From NCBI GenBank assembly GCA_037501455.1, contig CM074857.1:123801501-123865500 (forward strand): DNA of 64,000 bases, read 5' to 3'. A program made the translations under genes and the position numbers. The stretch comes from Lantana camara (Eukaryota > Streptophyta > Magnoliopsida > Lamiales > Verbenaceae). The stretch's first letter is position 1, and every line of letters starts with the position of its first letter. The notes beneath the pieces are model-generated. The model saw only the letters and a list, made by a program, of their open reading frames with translations, was not told where the DNA came from and ran no database searches. Positions 1-11,754 of the stretch are shown one piece after another.

Positions 1-104
1 ACCCACCTATTGTAATGCATCCAACTGCAATACAAAAAGCATTACACAAGCTAAATTAACGGGTGCATATTTCTAAGGCAGTATGAACGACAGAACTGTG
101 AGTC

Positions 105-1162
105 TTACTGCGCCGCATACGGTGCCGGATGCAAATCGCGCCCAAGTGCAATTCGTGGTCCAACATAAACTTTCTCCTCCGTCCACTTTGGAGCGAGATT
201 TGTGATCCTACTAAGAGCCCAGACCTAGCAAAGACAATATTGGGGCAAGACAATGTTTTTACACAACAAGTTCCCCGGAAACCACCCCTAATAAATAAAA
301 AATTTAAAAATAAAACAATTATCAATTTTAAAAATAAAAAGTTAACCTGCAGCAATTGCAATGCGCCTCCAATATTCACCGTATCCCTGCTTGTTGCATT
401 GCAAAGGGCCCGGTATAATGAGGCCAGTACAGCACTTCCCCAGCTATAACTTCTGACCTCTTGCAACACCTCTTTCACATCCTCAACAAAAGCCACCTGT
501 GGGTCCGAAGGTCTCGGCTTATACCCAAGATTAAACAAGTACACCAATGAAACAGTGCTACCGGTCCCATCTGGCCACATCATTGTTCCCATCATCAACA
601 TGATTGTGCAACGGGCCCATCTAAGAACTTCTTCCTCCGAGCTACCATCCCCTATTGGATTTTGTTGCATATAAGCACGTAGTTGTTTCAGTCTCAATTT
701 TCCCCCTTGTAAATTAGGCGCGAATCCTAGGTGTCTTACACAAGCATCCACCTAATCAATATCCTCCACATCATCACCAATAACTGCCCTCCCATCTATT
801 GGGAGTCCCCACAGAATGGCTACGTCCTCAAGCGTCACCGTTGCTTCCCCTACGGGAAGATGAAAGGTGTGAGTCTCCGGCCTCCACCTCTCAACTAGCG
901 CAGTGATCAAGGAGTGATCCACCTCCATCTCTCCAACCCTGTACAACCTGTAGAATCCCATCTCATAAAGGCAATGTAAGACACGATCGTGTATTTCCAA
1001 ATAGAAACTACTAGTTTCCTTCGCGTAGAATCCAGGCTTCCCATTACGGACTTGCAAACAGAAATCCAATGCTCCAGATCTAATATCCATTACATTGTTG
1101 CTCCGATGAGATTCTTGTGCGTATAACACGCTAGGATTGACAGGTCCATATAAACGATCCAT
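105..1162 (-). pseudogene. Plant mobile domain (PMD, MAIN-like) gene with an in-frame stop
   Basis: The minus strand encodes a plant mobile domain, the aminotransferase-like domain of MAIN/MAIL proteins and of many captured transposon genes. Exon 1 runs 1162 to 347. It holds hallmark blocks such as FHLPVGEATVTLEDVAILWG and, near its end, SYSWGSAVLASLYRAL followed by GGALQLLQ. A phase-0 intron of 122 bp (346-225, GT..AG) leads to exon 2 (224-105), which opens with VWALSRI, the usual continuation of the domain. A single TAG at 754-752 interrupts exon 1 exactly in frame. It looks like a CAG codon turned into a stop, because similarity continues on both sides. The protein would also end early, after about 310 codons, at TAA 107-105, unless a donor at 120-115 (GTATGC) is used to splice onward past the window edge. 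The second half therefore looks non-functional. A transposon-borne copy is possible. Confidence 0.8.
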
Positions 1163-2176
1163 GTACCCTACAGAGAAACAACAACAAAATCAACAAAATA
1201 TAAAGTACTCCCACTTTAATCCTGATGAACATTTCATTGGTTATTCTATCTCATATTTTCTTAACCTTATTCAAAGTTTCCAAATAACAAGTCCAAACAA
1301 TCATTTTATACAAAATATTTTCAATCGAATTACGAAACAACTTTCCTTATCTGAAATTCTTTTTGTTTAATTCTTCCCAAAAAGTCTCATCTGCTTCTGG
1401 ATATAAGCAATTACAATAAGTGATAACCAACACAATAGGTATGTGGTATGATCAATTGCAATTACTGATAACCAAAACAATAGGTATGTCGCATGAGTAT
1501 AAATTTATGGGAAGAGGCAAAATTCGGCGACCAACATAACAAGAATTGAACACTCACTTTACACAATAAACACCTCCCATAACTGTACCCAATCCTGATA
1601 TGCAAATCTGATCCTACAACGGAATTAATTGATGCCACCTTCCATAACTGTACGCAATTTGCCAATGCAAGAATTCACAACATACCATTTTCGGAGCATA
1701 GTTTATATTCTGAAAATTTTCGCAATTCAACATTAACCAGCAATCCATTTTCTCAGCTTCATACCTTGGTTTCATACTTCATACTCAGATTCAATTTTTT
1801 TGGCAAAAGTGGTTTCTCAACAGAATCGAATTTTCAACAACTTCGAAGTTAACTAACAATTGAGCTAGCTACATTAATCACACTGCCATCAAAATAGAGC
1901 AAATCTACGAACCGAATCAAACTGGAAGTTAAACATTAAAGAAAAAAAAAGGTTCCAAAAATTAACCTAATCTGAAGAATCAGGCCTCTCAACCGGAAAA
2001 CTCCCTCTCCCGCCGGAAAATGACCCAATCTCTTTGGCAAAACACTACTCTCTCGTCGGCACGGCAGGGTTTCTTCATTCCTTGTCTCGCCCCATTTTTT
2101 CCTCGCGCCGTGTGTTAAGCAAGTGGAATCTGTTGCAAAGAACCCAACCCTCTGTAATATATCTCGACGCCTTATT
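1163..2176. other. Upstream region of the PMD pseudogene
   Basis: AT-rich, non-coding sequence upstream of the minus-strand PMD gene. It contains a short direct duplication (about 1416-1449 and 1456-1490, each with 'aacacaatag/aaacaatag' and 'gtatg'). No convincing core promoter or gene is visible. Confidence 0.5.
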
Positions 2177-2354
2177 GAAGACGTTTTTCCAAAAAACGTC
2201 TTCATTGATGAAGACGTTTTTTGGAAAAACGTCTTCAATACTTTTCCGTAGTCAGACCTAATAAGTTGGTCAACGAGAAAACCTAGTGAAGACGTTTTCC
2301 GAAAAAACGTCTTCATCATATGAACAGTGGAGACGTTTTCTCAAAACACGTCTT
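2177..2354. repeat. Array of near-perfect 27-bp palindromes
   Basis: Three 27-bp palindromes lie at 2177-2203, 2210-2236 and 2288-2314. Each is built from the arm GAAGACGTTTTT and its complement around a 2-3 bp centre. The second is the exact reverse complement of the first, so 2177-2236 is also one large inverted repeat. A fourth, degraded copy lies at about 2329-2354 (ggagacgttttct...). Arms this similar are typical of subterminal repeats of DNA transposons (CACTA-type elements often carry such arrays), but no transposon ends were delimited. Confidence 0.85.
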
Positions 2355-5300
2355 GCACCAGAATTAAAATATTCTGAAAAAATACACCATTTTTACACTA
2401 GACACCTGCACAGTGCACTAGTTTTAAAATTTCACCTTTATAAGATGAGATAATAGAGAAGTTAGGGTTGGTCAGGGTAGGAGGGGGCCCGTTTGTCATC
2501 ATTTTCATATTCTTTTTCTTTTTTTCTTTTTTATTTGGAAAGGTTTCTATTTGGGGCAATTTCAAAAAACTCCCATTCAGTTTGGAATATTTATACTCTA
2601 CTCCCCCATAAAATTATACAACATAATAGGATATAAAATACTACATTAGAACGTTTTAGTACTACATTTTGTGAAAAATACACGACATATTTTGAGAGTT
2701 TATTTAAATACGACATTTTGTGAAAATTATACGATATTTTTCCAAAACGGGGAGTTAAATAAAAATGTGATGAACATTTGGGGATTTATCCCACATTACC
2801 CGTTTCTATTTCATCCAAAAGTTCTTTATCTATTTCTTTTTTTTAATGCGTTCTTTATCTATTTCTGAAAATAATATTAGTGGATGTAATAAAAATATTT
2901 ATTAAAAATCTCAACAATTATTTTCATTAAGTTTATTTGGTTTCTTATAATGTCTTTAGTAAAATTATAACTCTATAGTGGATCACTCAACATTTCAAAC
3001 ATCATAAATATAAAAAAAAAATTATATGCCAGATTATAGAAAATTCTTATTTCAAGTCTGATTTGTTGAAATTCAACCGACTACATTAATTACATAATAA
3101 ATATAAAATATTCATTCTGTTATCATATTAATTTGAGTGAATCAAATTTGAGTTAGAATAATTGACGTAGGGCGTGGTCTTTCCCCAAATTCATATCTAC
3201 TTAGAATAGGCATGTAAATTGTAATTAACTAACTTAATGGTTGGGCTAAATAGACATTTTCATATATATTTGATAGCCGAAATAGCCGTTGAATGGTCCT
3301 GATTAGGAACTCAAAGCCCATTCAAACTGGTTATAGCCCAATAAACCCAACTTTGCTCGGCCGATGCTATTACACAACAAGATTATCAGTTTAAAAACTT
3401 TTCGGTGCACTACTATTAAAAACCCTATCCTTTATAAATATTTTTAAAAATATTATTTTATCGTATAGCATCATGTTGAATACTATTTTCAACATTTTAC
3501 GCATACAAAAATTCGTATCATTGTATCCGTATTCGTTTTGTATCGTAAACATACGAATTCTATGGTAGTGGAACAAAATTACAATATCTATACATCAGAA
3601 TAAATATGAAATGATAACTCAAAAACTTTTGGGAAAATCGAAAAGAACATAAAGGACGTACGTACGCACCCACCAACCCTAATTACGTACCATATATATC
3701 ACAACGCATGTGGGTCAGGGTGTTGTGGTCCCTCAACAAATAACTTTTTCCTAAGTTTAAAATTTTGGTATGTTAGTACAAATTCTTGTGGTCCTTCAAC
3801 ACACGTAGCGGTAGCTTCGTTGGAGAAGGTACGTTGTGTTGATTTTGAAGTAAATTGGGTCATTAAAAACGGAGTTATTTCCGTACTAGGAGACATGGGA
3901 CGGCCCGTCGTTGCATGTAGTTAATTATGTTTATGGAGTACTTCTCTTAAATTTAAGTTCTGAGCAGAGAGACTTCATGAAGTGACATTCGGATGAAGCC
4001 GTTTTGGGTGGATTTCTCAAGAATACATCTTGAATGGCTTATTGTATAAGGTTTTGTCAAGTATTCCACTTCGAATAATCAAATATGTGGAATTCAATAT
4101 ATAATGACTTGACAACCCTCCCCTCAATAACTAGCTTTTGGGGGTGAGTAAAGCCAAGCACAGCTTTTGGGGGTGGTATAATTTTTCAAACACATCAATA
4201 TAAATCAACGTCAATTTAATCTTCATAATACCTCAAAATATAAAATCATTTTCTTGCAATACTTATGAATGTTGCGATTATAATTTCAAGAATTGATCAC
4301 TTTCGAAAAATATGAGGTACAAAAATAAAATATTAGCCGTCTTACCTTGAGTACTGATCCATGCAAATACAAAGCTAAACCGTATTTTGGAACATGCATA
4401 TGATTAATGGCTTTCATCGTATGCTTCGATTCCACGTGATAACTCCGACCTCATTCCCATGATTCAAGATCAAGTCTTGTACTAAATCACATTACAATTT
4501 ACAAAATAATAATATTAATTAAGGTTCCATTTTAATCCAATAATACCAAGCCTCTTCTTTTGTCGTCCATTGTTAACTCCAAATCTAACGACATTTCTAA
4601 AAAATATGTCGTTTCGGACACGTGTTCGACACTTTTCACGTGAAAAATACACAAAAAAATTCATATCTCCGTATTTATTACGTGTATATGTCACTGTGTC
4701 CATATCCATGCAACATAGTTTGTCAAATTACGGAGGTTATGGTGAGTTATGGAGGTTTGTTTAACAGAAATTCCCTATTCCACAAAGTAAACCAACCCTA
4801 AGTAACCTATTTACGATTTTAGCGAATTATGAATACAAATTAAAGAATTATATACTATTATTTTTCATTTAATGAGATGGGGAAAAGAAATTAAATTATT
4901 TATTGCTGCATTAAATAATCCATAAAATAGCTAAATTTCATAGTCATAATACTAGTAAATAATTTATAAAAGGCGGTAGGCCTGGCAATAATATATTGGA
5001 GCAATCTAGATCCCATCTGTCCCAACTCCCAACGCCACATTTTCCGATTGGAACACGTGACACCTAAGCAGAGCACGTGACTAATATAGAAGGACGCGCA
5101 GGAAATTTGAATTCTCAATAATTGGATTCATTAATACATATATATATCTGTTGGTTTCTATTTTCAATAATGTTTAGAAAAAATATATATCAATTTAGGG
5201 GTTTAAAATTAAAAATAATCTTTGTCTCTCTGATTTATTTAATCATAAATTATTTTAAACGTTCATACTTCTCCTAGTAGTTGGGGTAATTAAGTAAAGA

Positions 5301-5936
5301 AATAAAAACAAATAAATTAAGTTGAAACCATATTATAGCATAACTACCGAGTACCAACTATTAATTCATTCAAAAACCTTATTATCATTCATGCTTTAAG
5401 CTATATATTTCCATGGAAATATTCTCTAATTACTATCCGTTAATCGTCTGAAGGATTAAAATTGACACAATTTTAAGGACATGGGTTGAAATCCAAGATA
5501 TTTTATGCTAATCAAATTGAAGAGAGCTTAGGCAAATTCTTGCAGAGTGTCGATTTCGTTGAATTTTTATTTTTTTGTCTTAATTTCAAACGCACATTTA
5601 TATATATGATATATACATATAGATAAATAAAATCGAGAAAATAAAACAATAGATCCAAAAATCATAAATATATTATACTTATTATTTGATTGATAATTTA
5701 ATAAAAAGTCTACATAAATCACATGAAAAGTTGGCATTCCATGGATTTGCTCAAACTCAATTATTTAATGAGCAGCATAAGGTAAAAATTGGACTTATTA
5801 TTTGATTAATAAGTTTATATAAATTACATGAAAAATGTGAAAGATTCTTTTTGTGTTTTGAAGAAATTAGATACCGTTAAATATTAAAATTAATTAATCA
5901 TTTAATACATTAATGGCTCCATCCGCATAAATAGAC
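2355..5936. other. Intergenic, AT-rich, with dispersed repeat fragments
   Basis: No gene is supported. Recognisable pieces: CACTACTATTAAAAA at 3408-3422, which resembles a CACTA-transposon terminus but has no partner; a 'gtatcgga/cggacac...ttcgacac' fragment at about 4590-4700 that recurs elsewhere in the window; and a 'ctcaataactagcttttgggggtg' fragment near 4120-4190 whose complement recurs near 10190. The rest is featureless AT-rich sequence. Confidence 0.5.
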
Positions 5937-5944
5937 TATAAAAG
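5937..5944 (+). promoter_or_regulatory. Candidate TATA box for BKI1
   Basis: TATAAAAG lies about 180 bp upstream of the BKI1 ATG, in a stretch otherwise made of runs of A and T. It is the best TATA match at a plausible distance. The transcription start is inferred only. Confidence 0.4.
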
Positions 5945-6126
5945 TAAAAAATATTAAACTAACTATAACACATATATTTTTTTGTTTTAAAATTAATTAT
6001 AATATTTATCCAATATAAAGGTCATCTCAGTTCCCCACAAATTCACTTGAACCATGCGGGAATCGCCATAGCACAGGTAGTGAAATTCCGATTATGTAGC
6101 GGCGGAGCCACCACTACACCACCACC

Positions 6127-7068
6127 ATGGGGCGGCGCACACACCACTCAACCACCAAGTCTCACACGCTACCGTCCTCCCCCACCCACTCCTTCTCCTC
6201 TTCCTCCTCCTCCGACTTCGAATTCACCATCTCCCTCTCTCCGCGCAAATCCTCCGCCGCCCTCTGCCCCGCCGACGAGCTCTTCTACAAAGGCCAGATC
6301 CTCCCCCTCCACCTCTCTTCCCGCCTCTCCATGGTCCGCACTCTCCTCTCATCCGCCTCCACTTCCTCCTCCTCCGAAACCACCACCACCGCCTCCCGGG
6401 ACTCCACCGCCTCCTCCTCCTCCTCTTCCTCCTCCGCCGCCGATCTCCTCCACCACCTCGATTGCGACTCCTCCCGCCCTAGCTCCGTCGCCGACGATGA
6501 ACTCAAACGCCTCACCACCACCGCCACAAACGACCTCCAATCCGCCCGAAAACCACCTAAATACTTCTCCCTCGCCAAATTCTCCTCCGTCTTCCGCAAG
6601 GAAACCAAAAACGCACCTCCCCCGTCGTCCGCCGCAGCCGCCACGGCGAAGCGCGTGAGCTCAAGCGCGAAGGAAGTCATACGCAAGTACTTGAAAAAAG
6701 TCAAGCCGTTATACGAAAAGCTGTCGCAGAAACAGAAATCGTCCCCGATTTCGAGATCTGCCAACACCACTTTCGTGAAACACCCAAAGGATAACACCGA
6801 TTACAGTATCTCCCACTCTCTTTCCGGGAATCTGATGATGTATCCCAAAAGAAGAAGCTGCATCTCAAGCTGTCCGTCATCGATGATGTCGTCTCCTACC
6901 CATGGAAGAAACGGGTTCGGGTTTACGCAGACGGGCCGGATTGGATCGGGCATCAACAGCTCCGATGCTTCGTCGATGGAGGAGTTGCAGAGTGCGATTC
7001 AGGGCGCGATTGCGCATTGCAAGAACTCCATGCTCAAGAACAGTAACATGGTCAGTAATGAGATTTGA
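6127..7068 (+). CDS. BKI1: BRI1 kinase inhibitor 1 homologue
   Basis: Intronless 313-codon ORF; the Arabidopsis protein is of similar length. In the family, BKI1 is a plasma-membrane-associated inhibitor of the brassinosteroid receptor BRI1. When phosphorylated on a tyrosine it leaves the membrane and binds 14-3-3 proteins. Seen here, in order: a Ser/Thr-rich N-terminus; FEFTISLSPRK then ADELFYKGQILPLH (about residues 31-62); low-complexity Ser/Thr tracts (78-110); YFSLAKFSSVFRK (146-158); a lysine-rich membrane motif with the expected tyrosine in KKVKPLYEKLSQKQ (Tyr196); an RRRSCISSCPSS-like serine cluster (about 242-252), the usual 14-3-3 site; and the C-terminal BRI1-binding motif SSMEELQSAIQGAIAHCKNS (282-301). 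All functional blocks are intact. The ATG has a good plant context (ACCACCATGGGG). A possible poly(A) signal, AATAAA, follows the stop at about 7079. Confidence 0.95.
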   Translation: MGRRTHHSTTKSHTLPSSPTHSFSSSSSSDFEFTISLSPRKSSAALCPADELFYKGQILPLHLSSRLSMVRTLLSSASTSSSSETTTTASRDSTASSSSSSSSAADLLHHLDCDSSRPSSVADDELKRLTTTATNDLQSARKPPKYFSLAKFSSVFRKETKNAPPPSSAAAATAKRVSSSAKEVIRKYLKKVKPLYEKLSQKQKSSPISRSANTTFVKHPKDNTDYSISHSLSGNLMMYPKRRSCISSCPSSMMSSPTHGRNGFGFTQTGRIGSGINSSDASSMEELQSAIQGAIAHCKNSMLKNSNMVSNEI

Positions 7069-9974
7069 GAGGCATGAAAATAAAACAGAGCTTCATATTT
7101 GCTTTGAGCCTTGATGATGTATAATGATTAGTTAACTGAGACTACTTACGTTGTTAATTAACATCTTTTGTTGATTAATTAACTTAATTAATTGATATTT
7201 GGATTCTTCAATTTATTTGCAGTTATATTTACCTTTGTGTTTATTATATCATCTGTTACTGATGCATGTAGCTACTTATTGTTAATCTTGGTAGTAATAT
7301 AAGTGATGGACTGATGGTGGAGCTAGGTAAGTGTAAGTCCGGGGAAAATTGGAAATTTAGTATATCAATTTTGAACGATTGAATATTTTTAGTATATTTT
7401 ATTTTTAACAATAAAATAGGATTGTATTTTAAAAATTATATAATTTAATATACTATTTTACCATAATCGGATTTTGCCCTCTGACCCAATTTTACATGTG
7501 GTGCGTATAAATTTTGGCGAGCAAAATCGATTTTTCAATTAAAATATGCATTTGATTACTTAAAAAATAAAATATATCAAAAATGCCTAATTAATCAAAT
7601 TAGTATACCAAATTTGTAATTTTTTCATAAGTGTGATGACGGCGGGTATTTGTTCCTAATTTCAAAATTATCTTCATATATGCACGGTGGTGGCCCTGCC
7701 CCCTAAATTTTGTATGTATATTTTTGATTTATTTATATTTTAATCCCTTAATTTTTTAATATTTTAATTTTTGCATCTAATTAAAGATTTTACCTTTTTA
7801 TTTTTGATATTTTAAATTTTCGTCCCCCATAATATTAATTTAATTCTAGCTCCATCCCTACATCGAGTCATCGATCCTAGACTACTTGTGATTCTTTTGA
7901 TTCTAAAATTGTTCACATATATGTGTGGGGTGATTTCGTGATGGAATTTTGAATTCCTCCCTACAAAATATATCGAATTCGATATTCAACTACTTCTTTC
8001 ACTTGTTGTTTAATATTTACAGGATCGCTCTATAGGTGTTTATAGTCAATTTGTCAAACCATTAAGGTCTACACAAATTCAAAATGTGGCCATATATAAA
8101 AGTGAAATATCATGTTTTTAATTAGACTTATGACTACAAAATATTGATCTTATTGGAACTTTAATTATAAATAACTCAATATATACCATAGTAGAATTAT
8201 TCAACTTTTTGAGGTAGTATAGATCTTCAAGTATCTTGCATGTGCAGTGAGATAAAGAGTATTAATTGCAGTTTCAGCTTTTCTCTCATTGTATAAGAGT
8301 GTGACATTTATTGTGTGAAGCAACTTTGAAGTTTCTTGGGATTATTCAATGCTTGTCTTCGTCCTTATTTTGTAGCTTCCACATCACACTGACTTTGACT
8401 ATACGAGATCTTTAAATTAAATATAGTATATGTCCGCTTCTTTAACTTAATTTATATTTCAAAGTTTTATTAGCAAGTAACTTTGAATGTCCTATCCAAT
8501 TCTTTATCAAAATGTCCATGTAGCTTACGCAATTTAAACTAAAAACGACCAAGAAAGTTTCCCAGGATAAGTATTAGGAAGAAGTCGTTTTGAGTACCAA
8601 AGACTTCATCATAGTATTAGATAACATCTGATGAGTTCTTTTGATCCGAACCTTATTTGGCCAATTTAGTATGATCAGATTGAGCGTTTTATATTTTTCT
8701 TATAATTGATGTAAAATTTAAAAAAGATATCAATCAAATAATAAGTAAAATATACTTATCCCGAAGTCGAATCCAAGCTATGATTTTTGGTAATATTTAT
8801 ATAGTTCATTTTCTTGATTCTTATTTTGGGGTTAGTTCCATTCCAAATGATCTTATCAATCAACCAATCTATTGAGGTAAGCGAGTGTTTGTTTACAGTT
8901 ATTATGTGATTCTTACTGAGTTTAAAAATGAACATCAGATCAAATAATAAATATAATTATATTTATTAATATAATTACTTGAATTCAATCATGCAGAAAG
9001 AGCTACAACTTTTCATTATTTAGTATTATTGTGACTTGTGCTTAAATTATTGCTTCAGAAGTAGAATATTCATCCACCATCATTAGATTAAAAAGCACAT
9101 TAACCGATCTAGCAATGAACTCCCTCGCCAGACTCTGGACTGAGAAGCCAGATGATATTCATATGTTTTGATCTGCTTTTAGTTCTTTAGCTATCTGTTG
9201 CACCAAAAAAAAAAGATTAAAAAGAATTGGTTAATTATGAGAATTACTTTTGTTTTAAAATTATATAGGCCCAAGAATTGAATGAGTATATTCATTTCAG
9301 AATCAACAAGGACCCCTCCGTAGATTTGGCCATGCTATTTGTTTATACACGAATTAATTAAGATATATCACATATATACTTTCTGTGGGTCAATATGAAA
9401 ATATTTAATTCAATGTAGGGATACCCTAAAAAACAACCCCCGCCAACCATCAGTCTATGGTAGCATAAAATCTCTTTTATTAATTATATCTAAATAATTT
9501 TTATTTATTTGTAAAAATATCCTAAAAGCTGGATTAAAAATATTTCATGTAGGTTTAAATTTATTTTTAATTAAAATAAGTAGAGATTGATTTTTTAAAT
9601 ATATATGTAAACATATTAAAAATAAATTACAATCGTAAAATTATCTATTTTTAAAATTTGCAAATACCCCGAGATGATTTTGTAATAGTAGTTTTTGTGG
9701 GTCGGAAACGGACCAATTTAGAACCAGAAAATTGATGTTTGTTGGTCCACCAAGACCAGATCCTGCTTAGTGAAGCCCCACATCATAGATGAATTCGAGG
9801 TATTTATGTGTCTTCAAAGTGGTTGGGCAAATGGTCATTTTCTTTCGTTTGAAATTGGACCCGAATCTAAGAGTGGTTCAGACTTTAGGGGGTACAAATG
9901 TAATATCCCAAACTCCATTGACTGTATTTAAGCCCCACCTCAAATGATCTAAGTCACCCTGTAATAACGGAGCT
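7069..9974. other. Intergenic, AT-rich, possible decayed MITE
   Basis: No gene is supported. Between about 7311 and 7861 the ends read tgatggtggagctag and (complement) tagggatggagctag. This looks like an eroded hAT-type MITE of the 'CAGTG(G/A)CGGAGC' sort, but no target duplication survives. The rest is AT-rich, with small ORFs only. Confidence 0.35.
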
Positions 9975-10290
9975 ATAGGCGTAGCTTAGTTGGCTTACCC
10001 CCAAAAACTAATTGTTGAAAGACGATTACGAATTATTTGATATGGGACACTAAACACACTCCCGTCTCATCCAGGGCATATTTGGTGGACATCTGGGGAG
10101 GTTATAAAGAGACATACACAGGAATCGGGTTAACATCTGTGAATAAACCTGCTCTGGTACCATATTGAATAATGTATTCGACCTTACTCAACCCCAAAAG
10201 CTAGCTATTGAGAAGAGGATTACCAAACCATTACATATTGAATTACATAAATTTTATTATTCGATACGGAACACTTAATAAATTTTTTGG
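9975..10290 (-). mobile_element. Degenerate SINE/TRIM-like remnants
   Basis: Two remnant types are joined here. At about 9979-9998 a tRNA-like box A (gcgtagcttagttgg) suggests a SINE head. At 10151-10162 GCTCTGGTACCA is the complement of a primer-binding site for initiator tRNA-Met (one mismatch to TGGTATCAGAGC), followed by LTR-like sequence with 'caaccccaaaagctagctattga'. The same combination occurs at 21669. Boundaries are uncertain. Confidence 0.4.
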
Positions 10291-11754
10291 GCAGGAGAGC
10301 TATACATGATGTTATTTATTATTCGATGTGGAACCTTTTTGGCCTTTCTTTTTGAAAAAGATGTGATATTTATTGGGCGTGCACGTAGAAAAGGTAGTGT
10401 GCAAGTTGTGTATGAAAATTGAAAAGATGGATGTTGTTAGTTCCAAATGTGTGGGGGAAGGATATATCATATAGACATATTTCACATGCAACCATTCATG
10501 AAAAAGTAACGTACTGCAACAACGTTGACGTGCTCCGATCCTTTCAACCGATTTGGTTGCGATGTATTGATGATATCTAATGATGTATACCATACATTTG
10601 GTCATGATTTTAGTCCTATTTATTATCGAAATATCTTTATATATCTTTCTAGGTCATTATCATTTAGTGCAATTTAGTTGTATCAGGATCGACTATGCAA
10701 CATACAATTTGGTTTAGTGGGATGGAAGAATATGTTTATTAGAATTCAAACCCTAATTTTGCAAATGGTACGTATCTACGATGTTCAAATTTAAAAATAG
10801 TTGTGGTAAGAAAAAGTAAAAAGCGAATCTAAAAATTGGTCAAATAATTGGAACCAGTTGAAAAGGGTCAAGTGCCAATTTCATTCCTACTCTGAGATAA
10901 GAGGAGTAGAGGACCACCAAAATATTTAAATTTTATTTGCTAAAGGAAAATGATGGAGGAAAAAATAACGAAAACATTCAAAAATTCATCATCATAATTC
11001 TATACCACATTAATTTTATTTTTTTTAATGTTAGTAACAACTTAAAGGAAAATTCTACCCAAACCCGGTTAGGCTGAATCCAACCAATTAAAAGGGAGGT
11101 GTTTATATTTTACCATTTGATTTGTCACTCTCCCTAATTTTTTCTACCAACCACTCGGCAAGTAGAAAATACTCACATCTTCGTTACATTAATTTGATCG
11201 AGTCAAGCTCGGGATAAAATTTCCCTAACTTGTACAGATTTGTTATGGAACTAGGAATTTTGCTCTTGCACTACCATTGCTTCCGTTGCAGTAACCTTAT
11301 TTCTATACTATAGTTTTTTTTTTTAGTTCTCTAACTCATCTTTCATGTTGTTATTTGACGTTGATAGATTGTTTTCGAACAAATTTTGAAAATTTTAGGA
11401 TTTCCTAAAATTCTAATCATTTAAATAACATTAACCATCACCAATTAAGGAATTTTATCGAAGATCATTATAGAAATTCCATTGTTTATATCCTTATATA
11501 TTCACTTAGAAATACAATGTAAACTAATTTGGAATAATTCGTATTTTCAATTTTGCCATTTAATCCTATATGGGCCTTGGGCTATGGTTAGTTAATCCAC
11601 TGAATAATGGGTCAAACCAAAGCCCAACATTAATCGGGCCAAAGAAATTACGGCCCAATTAATTAAAAAGAGAGACATGAGATAGTTATAGCCTATATTC
11701 AACATCCCTTCCAAACGCATTCTTTGAGGAAAGAACTCTGGTAAAAAAAAAAAA
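10291..11754. other. Intergenic region upstream of the NDUFB8 gene
   Basis: No gene or repeat structure is recognised. The last 150 bp (about 11600-11754) are richer in GC and presumably hold the promoter and 5' UTR of the gene that follows, which would begin just before an A-run at 11742-11753. Confidence 0.4.

Noticed and set aside
1936..2319. ORFs on both strands with repeated KTFFxKTSS-like peptides
   Set aside because: They are translations of the 27-bp palindromes. Both strands read the same peptide, there is no family resemblance, and no gene structure.
3408..3422. CACTACTATTAAAAA as a CACTA transposon end
   Set aside because: No matching inverted end or 3-bp duplication was found. 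A single 15-bp match is too little.
6047..6797. Proline-rich and glutamate-rich ORFs overlapping BKI1
   Set aside because: Other-frame readings of the Ser/Thr-rich, GC-biased BKI1 coding sequence.
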